From the NCBI RefSeq assembly GCF_000515415.1, contig NZ_KI911783.1:1540392-1604391 (forward strand): 64,000 bases of DNA, given 5' to 3'. The position numbers were made by a program, and so were the translations under genes. The notes below the pieces were generated by a model, which saw only the letters and a program-made list of their open reading frames with translations, had not been told where the DNA came from and searched no databases. The stretch is from Bradyrhizobium sp. WSM1417. GTDB lineage: Bacteria; Pseudomonadota; Alphaproteobacteria; Rhizobiales; Xanthobacteraceae. This document shows positions 39,701 through 47,288 of the stretch, in pieces. Every line of letters starts with the position of its first letter. Positions within the stretch are counted from its first letter, which is position 1.

Positions 39701-41070
39701 AGTCCGGGGACATTCTCGATGGCACCGCCACGCACGCCACGTTTACGTGGGATTTCAATTCAGGTAGCAAGGCCTTCGACTTCCTTGCCGCCGGCCACAC
39801 GCTGTCGCTGCAATACACGATCGTGCCCGACGACAGCCACACGCCGACCGGCACTGGCAACGGCGTCCTCACCTTCAACATCGCCGGCAGCAACGATGCA
39901 CCGACTCTAGGTGACGCGACGCTGGCCTCGGTCAGTGGCGATAACACCGATCCGGGTGGGACCGCGGTCAGCGCTCTCTTCGGCGGGAAGTTCGACGACG
40001 CCGACGACGGCGCGAGCTTCCGAGCCATCGCGGTTAGCGCGGATAGTGCCACCTCGGATCAGGGCGTCTGGCAGTACGAGCTCGCCGGCACCGATCAATG
40101 GGTGGATATTGGGTCCGTCGCCGATACGACTGCGCTGGTGCTGAGTCCGGATACGCTGATCCGGTTCGTGCCAGCCGACGGCTTCACCGGGGCGCCGGAT
40201 GCGCTGGGCGTGCATGCCCTCGACAACACCTATGTTGGCGACATCACAAATTCCTCGTCGCCCGCGACGATCGACATCATCGCCACGAGCACCGGCGGCA
40301 CCGCGCCGGTGTCGGACGGGGTCACCACCATCGGCACGGAAGTCACGGCTCCATCCGGCGGCTCCGCGTCCGCGACCGGTCCCGTCATCGACACCGAGCA
40401 CTTCCAGGTCGAGCACGTCGTCGAGAACAGCAATGAGATCATCACCGATCTCGTGGTCACCGACATCGATTCCGGTGCTGCGACGGATACTTTCACTGTC
40501 ACGCTGGCGACCGCGCATCCGGATGTCAGCAGCGTCAGTGTTTACCCGGCGACGGGCACGCTCGACCAGATCAACGCCAGCCTCGCGGAAGGCGCCGGTA
40601 TCACCTACGATCCAACCGGCGCCAGCACCGATGACTACCCGGTGCCGCCGGACACCGACCAGATCACGGTGACTGTGACGGACACGACCACGAACCTCTC
40701 CGACACCGTGAACTTCATCTTCGTCGAGGGCGGCAACAGCCAGGGCGTTATCCTCGAGGGTACCCCCGGCAAGGACGTCATTTTCGCGACCGAGTCGAGT
40801 GACACGCTGATCGGTGGCGCTGCCAAGGACCAGTTCGTGTTTGCGCCGGCGTCGTCGCAGGATACGGTCCAGCACACTGTGAACGACTTCCAGGCCGGCC
40901 TAGACAAGATCGACCTGCGGCAGTTCGGCAGCATCAGCTCCGTGAGCGATCTCTCCGCGGCCGAGCAGGATGGCGATACCTTCCTCACGCTGGACAATCA
41001 CGAGACGATCGTGCTGAAGGGCGTGGTTGCTCAAAACCTGCAGGCCAGCGATTTCATCTTCCACGTTTGA
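30760..41070 (+). CDS. giant FecR-domain, VCBS/cadherin-like, RTX-type secreted protein (adhesin-like)
   Basis: A 3436-aa protein, probably surface-attached or released. Domains in order: unique N-terminus 1-120; FecR-like domain about 123-238 (VIGHVTKLSGSATAVRNG, ending MGIRGTAV); VCBS/cadherin-like domains about 408-544 and 547-681 (each ending ITGTN/D-type motifs); an autotransporter-like segment from about 700 (WKDAANWETG); seven 90-aa repeats about 918-1547; beta-helix-like Gly/Thr/Asn-rich region to about 2750; VCBS-like domains about 2776-2911 and 2922-3047; C-terminal RTX-like end from about 3329 (EGTPGKDVIF, DTLIGGAAKDQFVF). No Sec signal and essentially no cysteine, as expected for type I secretion. 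Start is uncertain: an in-frame stop at 30742 leaves only TTG 30760, GTG 30763 or TTG 30771, with no ribosome site seen. Confidence 0.85.
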   Translation: MVPGLNYAGKFDAAISLDGLGSRSPADGHVDSFTAKAHGHVPDGAYVVPDPNLIFNGDFKRAGLDLVLSHDGHDFVVHDYFRGDKRAAIASPDGAHLTGDVVNALTGHVQYAQAASGIAAAQVIGHVTKLSGSATAVRNGVSVILNNGDNVEKGDVVSTGGDSTLGITFIDGTVFGLSSNARMVLNEMVYDPNGSNNSSLLSLVAGTITFVAGETAKHGDMKVDTPVATMGIRGTAVLSQINFVVPAGGGDPQPQASFQVLVEPNGTTGSYILFDKVTLLPIATVNQAGQMIQISGGNVSISNALMSPDIQKLITDVFTLKFTDNNSNTKLTQNFTDSITQTGNIVFIKTDTGATATATFTHLPEPTSQGPGHDPATSTRIPGPPARQSLDLNGNVKTAFGMIERADTTGDTTHYDTISGRITFVDQNLADLPTVSIDLGDAPNFVYKNAGQQDVTGALSALQKQDIAATQIQISVAAAAGNNNNGSAVWTYTIPDHVFDFLAAGETLTLTYKVRVNNNFSVNPEASTIDITITITGTNDKPVITTSVPVIIFEGGTSVPGGPLTSEVPTSGTLTFKDVDLTDTHTVAVKLTSATLPDGTVPPGPLAAFQSAMSVAIAAGADSTGDGTGNISWSLAKLPVYLADFIPKGEVLTLVYTVTLKDAQGATSQQTITVTITGTDAPAVVWIATDHAGAPAGGFWKDAANWETGTVPTINDDVIVITDQLHGLTPSYPVTIDAAAYAKSITMNDYDTTVGHTAPEVINKSALTIAGEVSLKADSKLTNFTASTISVGGKAEFLDSSVLTNAGYLTLKGGGDFANGTTITNSGTIELFGGTLKTLAGINNAGGTLKADAGTTLIVDAATISGGTVTIAGTLELDGTSVLKNGTLNNSGAVNVKGTADFAHETVSNTSGGTITVLANGWLTIDQGSTVANTGNVTVDANGKLTVNGATISGTGTVTGNGEIDLTGAAVLSGGILNNNAAFKASGTGNALDHETVTNATTGTIEVLANGALTIDQGSTVANAGNVTVDANGKLTVNGATISGTGTVTGNGEIDLTGAAVLSGGILNNNAAFKVSGTGNALDYETITNASTGTIEVLANGALTIDQGSTVANAGNLTVDANGKLTVNGATISGTGTVTGNGEIDLTGAAELSGGILNNNAAFKVSGTGNALDHETVTNASTGTIEVLANGALTIDQGSTVANAGNVTVDATGKLTVNGATISGTGTVTDNGEIDLTGNAVLSGGVLNNNAAFKVSGTGNALDHETITNATTGTIEVLANGALTIDQGSTVANAGNLTVDATGKLTVNGATISGAGTVTGNGEIDLTGSAVLSGGILNNNAAFKISGTGNALDYETITNASTGTIEVLANGALTIDQGSTVANAGNLTVDANGKLTVNGATINGAGPVTGNGEIDLTGAAVLSGGILNNNAAFKVSGTGNALDHETITNATTGTIEVLANGALTIDQSSTVANTGNITVDANGKLTVNGATISGTGTVTGNGEIDLTGAAVLSGGTLNNNAAFKVSGTGNALDGETITNTGTIEVLANGVLTIDQGSTVDNSGGNLIVDANATLRLDDATISGGAVKGGGTIDVTGASKIDGGATLSVAAVSADAELTLDGVTVSGTVITDKSSIALDNTVKLKDGATIKGASTASKGAITNNGMLEIAGAATLLNGVLTNTGHIVKIDDGQTLTLSSTEVSGGTINNHSGTIDVTGDSKIGGNATLNQGAVTVESGVTLTLDDTTVAGATISNGGTVKVDASKKLTLSGATIDGGTVTIAGTLESTGTSAVDSADVTNSGTISVTSGALTIDPGILHAITNHGLIEAVTGGALKLTTATVTNTGATIAVDGTSKLYLSDVSINGGSLSNLGNLYSVSGLNTITAGVTNTGAIEVQTGTLNLAGGLSGVGSVIIDDGATLELAGATAQTIAFAGGVDTLQLDKVAGQSFTGTIAGQSTKAGTFTIKGAADITTASGDALDFTASGGTSATPADIVLAPTGALTGAANGVAVTQNGTGDISFTATGDIKGLAGHGIWLRDSATGAGDITVNNLTGKATGTGANSVGVLVENLNSASVGGISITQLGGAVGGAYGIDATTQGNGDIAIDAGGAITGSSVYGIRARSYGSGSETVTTEAGSVVTSASSAIIAVNRANSIDASDGSSITVTTYGTINSGSSLNQSGNTPAGIQAGYTGATTGSTANTNVNGTVTISNHANINAAAGYGIDAYNYGNGDVRVTSFAGTTISVSGTQSVGINASALSGGTGDVTVTLGENVTISGATSYGIRAYSIDAGDVSVTMANGDSITSGSTGIVAVNYATAIAGGLGSTISVEAHGTIHSGSTSNNDGTTPGGIIAGYKPGGIGTFSNAVKGDVTVTSDATIIADAGYGIEAFTWAAGNITVTTGATSSIAAAGTAIGAFDHGGGDVSVTNNGSATGAVGVSAIANGSGDVTIVNHGGITSTSLAGISVTQNEVGATGSTHITNTGSIVAPSAYAAIFIQENTTGSATIDNSATGTIGPAVASTVTAATYAIVETGGAITINNAGHINGNLSVATATFNNELGGTWTVAGSGVFGNASSIVNHGAIDLHGASISGTGLNVENYATIDSWGTASITGTIANVGSIEVHDGALTLFGSLSGSGSVTVDAGAWLKLEGTVAATQTITLDGDGAHLQIDTSAFGGSIGALSTNDTINLSTIKYGLGTSAVYVANSNPSTGGVLTVTDADGNHISLTLSGADYSNAHFAGSDDGTGHTLITMTDDHAPAFTAGGVLAGDVSEQADATGDFATSDTSTPATGAIAFTDIDLTDLPTAQITGQAVTSLGADHNTNLTSSLTLDEIAALKSGLTLLPQAGLNNGTVTWSYSIADGALDFLGENQSAKVVSTVTLDDHQGKTGTTDVTITITGKNDAPAITAETNDHSGADLLETNTPLVKHGTLTVSDADATDHVTVVVDHLDVYFDGVPQTDYVGEPSIPTLLNYLTVQSGDILDGTATHATFTWDFNSGSKAFDFLAAGHTLSLQYTIVPDDSHTPTGTGNGVLTFNIAGSNDAPTLGDATLASVSGDNTDPGGTAVSALFGGKFDDADDGASFRAIAVSADSATSDQGVWQYELAGTDQWVDIGSVADTTALVLSPDTLIRFVPADGFTGAPDALGVHALDNTYVGDITNSSSPATIDIIATSTGGTAPVSDGVTTIGTEVTAPSGGSASATGPVIDTEHFQVEHVVENSNEIITDLVVTDIDSGAATDTFTVTLATAHPDVSSVSVYPATGTLDQINASLAEGAGITYDPTGASTDDYPVPPDTDQITVTVTDTTTNLSDTVNFIFVEGGNSQGVILEGTPGKDVIFATESSDTLIGGAAKDQFVFAPASSQDTVQHTVNDFQAGLDKIDLRQFGSISSVSDLSAAEQDGDTFLTLDNHETIVLKGVVAQNLQASDFIFHV
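33511..35400 (+). repeat. seven tandem 270-bp repeats inside the giant gene
   Basis: The phrase ctggcgaacggcgcgctgac (with small changes) begins units at 33511, 33781, 34051, 34321, 34591, 34861 and 35131, an exact 270-bp (90-aa) period; the next copy of the phrase is at 35395, six bases early because NATTG is shortened to NTG. Each unit encodes GTIEVLANGALTIDQGSTV, then LTVNGATISGTGTVTGNGE, then IDLTGAAVLSGGILNNNAAF. Units differ mostly by silent or conservative changes. Such near-identity promotes slippage and recombination that would change length in frame. Confidence 0.95.
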
Positions 41071-41212
41071 TCGTCGCCAGGGCCTTCCGGCCTGCAGCTT
41101 GACCGCGGAAAAAATCCGCAAATCTCAACATCTAAGGAATGGCCAATCGTGGGCCGGCGCGCCATGATCGGCGCGCACGGCGCGGTGCGGGTTTGCAGGA
41201 AGTCCTACTGAA

Positions 41213-43444
41213 ATGAAACGTCTCAAGATCCTGCGGCGGTGGTTTGCGCGGAAGCTGGGGTTTGCGCGGCTGATGTGCCTTGCGCTGCTGGTCCTGTTTG
41301 CCGGCGCTCGCCTCTGGGATCCGCCGCCGATCCAGGAACTGCGGCTGCGCACCTTCGACATGTTTCAGTTGCTCGATCCGCGCCACAAGACGGCGCGGCC
41401 GGTTACCATCGTCGACATCGATGACAAGAGCCTCGCCAAGCTCGGCCAGTGGCCGTGGCCACGGACGCGGATCGCCGACCTGATCCAGAACCTCACCAGT
41501 CACGGCGCGGTCGCAATAGGCTTCGACGTGGTGTTCTCGGAGGCTGATCGGCTCAATCCTGATCTTGTCGCGAGCCAGATGCGCTATCTGGACGACGCCA
41601 CCCGCGCCAAGCTGCGCGAGCTGCCGAGCAACGACCAGATTCTCTCCGAAGCGATCAAGCGCTCGCGCGTGGTGCTGGGCGAGACCGGGCAGCGGGCGAT
41701 TTCGACCGAGGTCGACAAGTCGCTGCCCTTCACCGGCGTCGCAACGGTCGGCGAGGAGGGCGCTGAGCGCTTCCTGTTCGAATTTCCCGGGCTGTTGCGC
41801 AACGTGCCCGAGATCGAGAAGGTCGCGGCCGGCCGTGGCCTGTTCTCGATCAAGACCGAGCGCGACGGCCTGATCCGGCGCGTACCGATGATCATGCGCG
41901 CCCAGGGCATGGTCATGCCCTCGCTCAGCCTCGAGATTTTGCGTGTCGTCACGGGCACGCCGACCTTGCTGGTCCGGACCGACAAGACGGGCGTGCGGGC
42001 CGTGCGTCTCAAGGGCGTGGAGATCCCAACCGACAGGAACGGTCAGCTCTGGGTGCATTACGCCCGCCAGGATCCCTCGATCTACGTCTCGGCCGCCGAC
42101 GTGCTCGACAACACCGTTGCGCCGAACAAGATCGCCGGCAAGCTGGTGCTGGTAGGCACCTCCGCGGTTGGACTCAATGACATCAAGACCACGCCGGTGT
42201 CCTCGACCATGCCCGGCGTCGAGATCCACGCCCAGGTGCTGGAGAGCGTGCTGAGCGGCGCCGTGATCTCCCAGCCGAACTACGCGCTCGGCGTCGAGCT
42301 GCTCGCAGCGCTCGTCATCGGCTTGCTCGTCATCATCTTCACGCCGAACCTCGGACCGGTTCGCCTCGTGCTTGCCGGCGCGACCTTCGCCGCAATCCTG
42401 ATCGGAGTGTCCTGGTTCTTCTATGCGCAACACCGCTATCTCATCGACTTCACTTATCCGCTGCTCTCGACCACCGCGATCTATCTGACGCTGATCTTTG
42501 CCAGCTTCGTGCGCGAGCAGCGGCAGCGCGTGCAGATCCGCGGCATGTTCGCGCAATACATGTCCCCGGTGCTGGTCGAGCAGCTCGCGCAGTCACCGGA
42601 AAAGCTCGTCCTCGGCGGCGAGGAGCGCGAGATGACGATCATGTTCTCCGACGTGCGCGGCTTCACCACCATATCGGAAACCTACAAGCACGATCCGCAG
42701 GGCCTGATCGCGCTGATGAACCGTTTCCTGACCCCGCTGACCGACGTGATCATCGATCAGAAGGGCTATATCGACAAATATATGGGCGACGCCATCATGG
42801 CGTTCTGGAACGCGCCGCTCGACGATGCCGAGCACGAGGTCAACGCCTGCGAGGCGGCGATCCAGATGCTGGAGAAGATCGACGCGGTGAACAAGGACCG
42901 CGAGCAGGAAGCCATTGATGGCGGCCACGTCTACATCCCGCTCAATGTCGGTATCGGTCTCAACACCGGCATCGGCGTCGTCGGCAACATGGGCTCCGAC
43001 CTGAAAAAGAACTATTCGGTGCTCGGCGACAGCGTCAACCTGGCCTCGCGCCTGGAGGGCCAATCGAAGGAATATGGCTTTCCGATCATCGTCGGCTCGA
43101 GGACCGCGCTCGCCGCCAAGGACCAGTTCGCGATCCTCGAACTCGACTTCATCATGGTCAAGGGCAAGACCGAGCCGGAAGTGATCTACGCCATCGCCGG
43201 CCGCGCGGACGTGATGCTTTCGGGCGCCTTCCAGCGCCTGCGCAACGTCACCATCGAAATGCTCGCCTGCTATCGCAGCCGCGACTGGCAGGGCGCGCTG
43301 GACGCGATCGAACGCGGCCGCAGGAGCGAGGATGCCGACACGCTGGAAAAGCTGTTCAAGCTCTATGAAGTGCGCATCAAGGAATTCCAGGTCAATCCGC
43401 CGCCGGAGGATTGGACCGGGGCCTATGCGCTGCTGACGAAGTAG
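41213..43444 (+). CDS. CHASE2-domain adenylate cyclase
   Basis: A 743-aa membrane sensor. One N-terminal membrane helix (LMCLALLVLFAGARLW) precedes a periplasmic CHASE2 domain (about 35-355; PVTIVDIDDKSLAKLGQWPWPRTRIADLI). Three membrane helices follow (about 360-440), then a class III cyclase domain (about 470-660). Catalytic residues are intact: metal Asp480 (MFSDVRGF) and Asp526 (KYMGD), purine-selecting Lys522 and Asp606, and Asn609 and Arg613 (GDSVNLASRLE); Lys plus Asp indicates ATP, hence cAMP. CHASE2 sensors are often encoded beside FecR-domain proteins, as here with the giant gene 143 bp upstream, so the two may work together at the envelope. Confidence 0.92.
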   Translation: MKRLKILRRWFARKLGFARLMCLALLVLFAGARLWDPPPIQELRLRTFDMFQLLDPRHKTARPVTIVDIDDKSLAKLGQWPWPRTRIADLIQNLTSHGAVAIGFDVVFSEADRLNPDLVASQMRYLDDATRAKLRELPSNDQILSEAIKRSRVVLGETGQRAISTEVDKSLPFTGVATVGEEGAERFLFEFPGLLRNVPEIEKVAAGRGLFSIKTERDGLIRRVPMIMRAQGMVMPSLSLEILRVVTGTPTLLVRTDKTGVRAVRLKGVEIPTDRNGQLWVHYARQDPSIYVSAADVLDNTVAPNKIAGKLVLVGTSAVGLNDIKTTPVSSTMPGVEIHAQVLESVLSGAVISQPNYALGVELLAALVIGLLVIIFTPNLGPVRLVLAGATFAAILIGVSWFFYAQHRYLIDFTYPLLSTTAIYLTLIFASFVREQRQRVQIRGMFAQYMSPVLVEQLAQSPEKLVLGGEEREMTIMFSDVRGFTTISETYKHDPQGLIALMNRFLTPLTDVIIDQKGYIDKYMGDAIMAFWNAPLDDAEHEVNACEAAIQMLEKIDAVNKDREQEAIDGGHVYIPLNVGIGLNTGIGVVGNMGSDLKKNYSVLGDSVNLASRLEGQSKEYGFPIIVGSRTALAAKDQFAILELDFIMVKGKTEPEVIYAIAGRADVMLSGAFQRLRNVTIEMLACYRSRDWQGALDAIERGRRSEDADTLEKLFKLYEVRIKEFQVNPPPEDWTGAYALLTK

Positions 43445-43452
43445 GAGGCAAA

Positions 43453-43477
43453 TGTGTGGTTTGAAGCTAACCACACA
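43453..43477. terminator. hairpin after the cyclase gene
   Basis: TGTGTGGTT and its exact complement AACCACACA, with a seven-base loop, beginning 8 bp after the cyclase stop. No U-tract follows, so it may be a weak terminator or an mRNA-end stabiliser. Confidence 0.45.
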
Positions 43478-43483
43478 CTCGCT

Positions 43484-43604
43484 GTCGTCCTGGCGAACGC
43501 CAGGATCCATTACCCCAGGGAGAAGTTGTTGCGGCGAGCGGCCAACCACCAATCTTCGCCAAACGAATTCGGTGGTTATGGGTCCTGGCCTTCGCCAGGA
43601 CGAC
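43484..43604. repeat. 121-bp inverted-repeat element (MITE-like)
   Basis: Two 31-bp terminal arms (43484-43514 and 43574-43604) are inverted copies with about three mismatches; each starts or ends with GTCGTCCTGGCGAA or its complement. Inner sequences AACCACCAAT and ATTCGGTGGTT are also near-complementary, so the whole unit could fold on itself. No ORF. It separates the convergent cyclase and binding-protein genes. It could be a small non-autonomous mobile element or a structural repeat. Confidence 0.7.
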
Positions 43605-43643
43605 GGTGTGTTTGCGGAAGCTGAGTGCCGCCGGCCTTGAGCC

Positions 43644-45239
43644 TCACTCCGCCCCGATCGTCGTGAGGTCCTGGAACCAGTGCTGCGCCTGGACGAACTG
43701 CTTGACCTTGGGCGACAGCGCGTGCGGGTTGGTGTCGTGCACCACCCACACCAGCGTGGCGTCGTCGACGATCAGCGCGTGCGCCTGCGCCAGCAGCTCG
43801 TCCTGCTTGGTGCTGTCGAATGTCTGCTTGGCCTCGTCGATCAGCGCGTCGACCTTCGGGTTCTTGTAGCCACCCCAGTTGACGCCGACCGGCGCGATCT
43901 GGCTCGAATGGAAGAAGCGGACGATGGCGTAGAGCGGGTCGGAGGTGACGTAGGCGATGTTGTTGGCTGTGATGCCGGCGTTCATCTCGTCGGCCGCGCC
44001 CTTGCGCCAGTGCGTATAGAGCGTCTCGAGCTCCACGACCTTGAAATCAATGTCGATGCCGATCTCCTCGAAGCTCTGCTGCAAAAATTCGTTCATCGGC
44101 AGCGACAGCATCTGGCCGGTGCCGCCCTGTGCGATGATGAAGGTCGCCTTCAGCGGCTTTGCCTTGGAGTAGCCCGCTTCCTCGACCAGCTTCTTCGCCG
44201 CGGCGACATCGTATTTCAGCTCGAAGCTCGGCTTGCCGAACCACGGGCTCGACGGATCGACCTGTCCCTTGGCGGGTTTTGCGAGGCCGTTCATCAGGCC
44301 CACCACGGCTTCACGATCGATCGCGAGGTTCAGCGCCTTGCGCAGGCGGATGTCGATCCAGGGCGAACCCGGCAGCACGCTCAGATGATAATTCCAGACA
44401 TGCGGCGTGACGTTGTCGACGAGCTTCATGCCGGCGGCCTTGAGCTGCGGCACGGCGTCCGGCGCCGGCGTCTCGATCAGATCGACTTGCCCGGCGAGCA
44501 GCGCATTGGTACGCGTCAGCGCTTCCGGCATCGGCACCAGCACGAGCTTGTCGACCTTGGGAATGCGCTTCTTGTTCCAGTAGTCCGGGTTCCTGGTGAG
44601 CTCGGCGAGCTCGCGCGGCACCAGTTTGGTCAATTTGAACGGGCCCGTCCCCGAAGGCTGGCTCGCGAACTTGTCCCAGTCCTTGCCGAGCTTTTCGTAT
44701 TGCGCAGGGCTCGACACCAGGAACCACAGCATCTGATAGGGAAAGAAGGAATCGACCGTCTTGGTGGTGATCTCCACCGTGGAGTCGTCGATCTTGGCAT
44801 AGCTCGCGACCGAAGGCAGGCGGGTCTTGACCTGGGCGCTCTGGCGCTTGTCGAACTGCGGCGCCTTGTCGTTGAGCACCTTGTCCAGATTCCAGATCAC
44901 GGCATCGGCGTTGAACTCGCTGCCGTCGTGAAACTTCACGCCCTTGCGCAAGGTGAAGCGCCATTTGGTCTTGTCGGTATCGTCGACCGTCCATTCGGTG
45001 GCGAGCCCCGGCACCAGCTTTCCCGGGCGGTCGGCGACGTCCATCTCCCACGCCACCAGCGGATCGTAGATGGTGTAGGCCGTGAACTGATAGGCGCCGG
45101 CGCCGCGATCGGGCTGGCCGGTCGTCAGCGGGATGTCCGCCATCGAGATGCCGTAGCGCAGCACCGTCTCGGCGCCCGCGGGAATCGCGGACAACGCCAG
45201 TGCAAGCACGGCGAAACAGGTCGATAGTCGGATACGCAT
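43644..45239 (-). CDS. ABC transporter substrate-binding protein, family 5 (copy 1)
   Basis: A 531-aa DppA/OppA-family periplasmic protein: signal peptide ending PAGAE, then LATEWTVDDTDKTKWRFTLRKGVKFHDGSEFNADAV. It is paralogous to the divergent protein at 45451: both open ETVLR, then an ADIP motif and a GQPD motif, and share the PMPEA and APAPDA motifs. No transporter genes are on its own strand, so it may use the membrane parts of the plus-strand operon with a different substrate. Its 3' end adjoins the inverted-repeat element. Confidence 0.9.
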   Translation of the reverse strand: MRIRLSTCFAVLALALSAIPAGAETVLRYGISMADIPLTTGQPDRGAGAYQFTAYTIYDPLVAWEMDVADRPGKLVPGLATEWTVDDTDKTKWRFTLRKGVKFHDGSEFNADAVIWNLDKVLNDKAPQFDKRQSAQVKTRLPSVASYAKIDDSTVEITTKTVDSFFPYQMLWFLVSSPAQYEKLGKDWDKFASQPSGTGPFKLTKLVPRELAELTRNPDYWNKKRIPKVDKLVLVPMPEALTRTNALLAGQVDLIETPAPDAVPQLKAAGMKLVDNVTPHVWNYHLSVLPGSPWIDIRLRKALNLAIDREAVVGLMNGLAKPAKGQVDPSSPWFGKPSFELKYDVAAAKKLVEEAGYSKAKPLKATFIIAQGGTGQMLSLPMNEFLQQSFEEIGIDIDFKVVELETLYTHWRKGAADEMNAGITANNIAYVTSDPLYAIVRFFHSSQIAPVGVNWGGYKNPKVDALIDEAKQTFDSTKQDELLAQAHALIVDDATLVWVVHDTNPHALSPKVKQFVQAQHWFQDLTTIGAE

Positions 45240-45386
45240 GGGCCAAAGCTCCAGGGAAAGGCTTCAAGGACAATCGGAGCCAAACCTGCAATCTTGATGC
45301 CAGAATAGGCAGCGAGGTGCTTTCACCGAGGCGTCATCACAAGGACTTGTCGTCGCAGGGGCAATTTGCAGAATAAGTTTCCCCAT

Positions 45387-45402
45387 TGGCATAGGCATTG
45401 CA
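45387..45402 (+). promoter_or_regulatory. sigma-54 (RpoN) promoter
   Basis: TGGCATAGGCATTGCA matches the -24/-12 consensus TGGCA-N6-TTGCA, with exactly 10 bases between the invariant GG (45388-45389) and GC (45400-45401). The predicted start point near 45413 gives a short leader with an AGGA ribosome site before the ATG at 45451. It should drive the ABC/amidase operon. An activator site was not recognised. Confidence 0.65.
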
Positions 45403-45450
45403 TACGATTGCATCAAAATTAGTCATCGAAGCCGGAAAAGGATTGAGTCA

Positions 45451-47109
45451 ATGCTTATCAATAAGAACAACACCCGCGCGGCGCTGATCGCGTTGCTGGC
45501 GCTCAGTAGCGCGGCTGCGTGGCCGCGCGCCGCTAGTGCCGAAACCGTGCTGCGCATCGCCATGACGGCTGCCGATATTCCGCGCACGCTGGGCCAGCCC
45601 GATCAGGGTTTTGAAGGCAACCGCTTCACCGGCCTCACCATGTATGACGCGCTCACCGGCTGGGACCTTTCCTCGGCCGACAAGGCGAGCGTGGTGATCC
45701 CCGGACTTGCCACCGAGTGGAAGGTCGACGATGCCGACAAGACCAAATGGACTTTCAAGCTACGCCCCGGCGTCACCTTCCATGACGGCTCGCCATTCAA
45801 CGCGGACGCCGTGGTGTGGAACGTCGAGAAGGTGCTGAAGCAGGATGCGCCGCAATTCGACGCCAGCCAGGTCGGCGTCACGGCCTCGCGCATGCCGACG
45901 CTGGCGTCGGCGAAGAAGATCGACGACATGACGGTCGAGCTCACCACCAAGGAGCCCGACAGCTTCCTGCCGATCAACCTCACCAATCTCTTCATGGCGA
46001 GCCCGGCGAAGTGGCAGGCCTTCTACGACAAGGCGGAAGGCGCTGACGCCAAGGCGAAGTCGCAGGCCGCGTGGACCGCGTTTGCCAAGGACGCCGCGGG
46101 CACCGGCCCGTGGAAGATGGCCGCGTTCACCCCGCGCGAGCGGCTCGAGCTGGTCAAGAATGCGGGCTACTGGAACAAGGACCGCGTGCCCAAGGTCGAC
46201 AAGATGGTGCTGTTGCCGATGCCGGAGGCGAACGCGCGCACCGCGGCGCTGCTCTCCGGGCAGGTCGATTGGGTCGAGGCACCGGCGCCGGACGCGTTGC
46301 CCGAATTAAAGCAGCGCGGTTTCAAGCTCTACGCCAACGAGCAGCCGCATGTCTGGCCGTGGCAGTTCTCGCGCGTCGAGGGCTCGCCATGGAACGACAT
46401 CCGCGTGCGTAAGGCGGCAAACCTCTGCGTCGATCGCGAGGGCCTCAAGGACGGCCTGCTCGCCGGGCTGATGGTGCCCGCGACCGGCACCTTCGAGCCC
46501 GGCCATCCGTGGCGCGGAAAACCGACCTTCGAGATCAAGTACGACAAGGCGGCTGCGCAGAAGCTGATGCAGGAGGCCGGCTTCGGCCCGAACAAGAAGC
46601 TGACGGTGAAGACCCAGACTTCGGCGTCCGGCTCGGGCCAGATGCAGCCGTTGCCGATGAACGAATATCTGCAGCAGGCGCTGGCCGAATGCTATTTCGA
46701 CGTGCAGCTCGACGTCATCGAATGGAATACGCTGTTCACCAACTGGCGCCGCGGTGCCAAGGATCCCAGCGCCAACGGCTCGAACGCGACCAACGTCACC
46801 TACGCGGCGATGGATCCGTTCTTCGCACTGGTGCGCTTCCTGCAGTCGGGCATGGCGCCGCCGGTCTCGAACAATTGGGGTTTCATCAACAACCCCAATT
46901 TCGACGAGCTGGTGAAGAAGGCGCGGCAGACCTTCGATCCCGCCGCGCGTGACGCCGCGCTCGCCGAACTGCACGCGGCCTCCGTCGACGACGCAGCCTT
47001 CCTCTACGTCGCCCACGACGTCGGCCCCCGCGCCATCAGCCCGAAGGTGACAGGCGTCGTGCAGCCGAAGAGCTGGTTCATCGACTTCTCGCTGGTGTCG
47101 ATGCAATAG
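45451..47109 (+). CDS. ABC transporter substrate-binding protein, family 5 (copy 2)
   Basis: A 552-aa DppA/OppA-family periplasmic protein: signal peptide ending RAASAE; LATEWKVDDADKTKWTFKLRPGVTFHDGSPFNADAV is the family motif. First gene of a seven-gene operon (binding protein, two permeases, ATPase, GatC-like, amidase, ATPase) behind the sigma-54-like promoter. Its divergent paralogue lies 211 bp away. The stop codon is followed within 20 bp by palindromic repeats. Confidence 0.92.
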   Translation: MLINKNNTRAALIALLALSSAAAWPRAASAETVLRIAMTAADIPRTLGQPDQGFEGNRFTGLTMYDALTGWDLSSADKASVVIPGLATEWKVDDADKTKWTFKLRPGVTFHDGSPFNADAVVWNVEKVLKQDAPQFDASQVGVTASRMPTLASAKKIDDMTVELTTKEPDSFLPINLTNLFMASPAKWQAFYDKAEGADAKAKSQAAWTAFAKDAAGTGPWKMAAFTPRERLELVKNAGYWNKDRVPKVDKMVLLPMPEANARTAALLSGQVDWVEAPAPDALPELKQRGFKLYANEQPHVWPWQFSRVEGSPWNDIRVRKAANLCVDREGLKDGLLAGLMVPATGTFEPGHPWRGKPTFEIKYDKAAAQKLMQEAGFGPNKKLTVKTQTSASGSGQMQPLPMNEYLQQALAECYFDVQLDVIEWNTLFTNWRRGAKDPSANGSNATNVTYAAMDPFFALVRFLQSGMAPPVSNNWGFINNPNFDELVKKARQTFDPAARDAALAELHAASVDDAAFLYVAHDVGPRAISPKVTGVVQPKSWFIDFSLVSMQ

Positions 47110-47129
47110 TTCGCGCCGCATACGCAGTG

Positions 47130-47288
47130 CACCCTCTCCCCTTGCGGGAGAGGGTGGCTTCGCGGATAGCGAAGCCGGGTGAGGGGTCTCTTTCCGCGAA
47201 TGCGGACCTCTCAACCGACGCAGTATCATCCGCGGAAACAACCCCTCATCCGGCGCTTCGCGCCACCTTCTCCCACAAGGGGAGAAGG
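47130..47288. repeat. GC-rich palindromic intergenic repeat element
   Basis: Begins with a hairpin at 47130-47156 (CACCCTCTCCC and GGGAGAGGGTG) and ends with one at 47266-47288 (CCTTCTCCC, ACA, AGGGGAGAAGG), with a smaller GCTTCGC hairpin near 47157-47173. It is between the binding-protein and permease genes, as in the operon at 3.9 kb. The last arm supplies the purine-rich sequence just upstream of the permease start. Confidence 0.8.

Noticed and set aside
45310..45335. GGTGCTTTCACC considered as an NtrC activator site for the sigma-54 promoter
   Set aside because: The half-sites are in the opposite orientation to the NtrC consensus (GCAC...GTGC) and the stem is too short.
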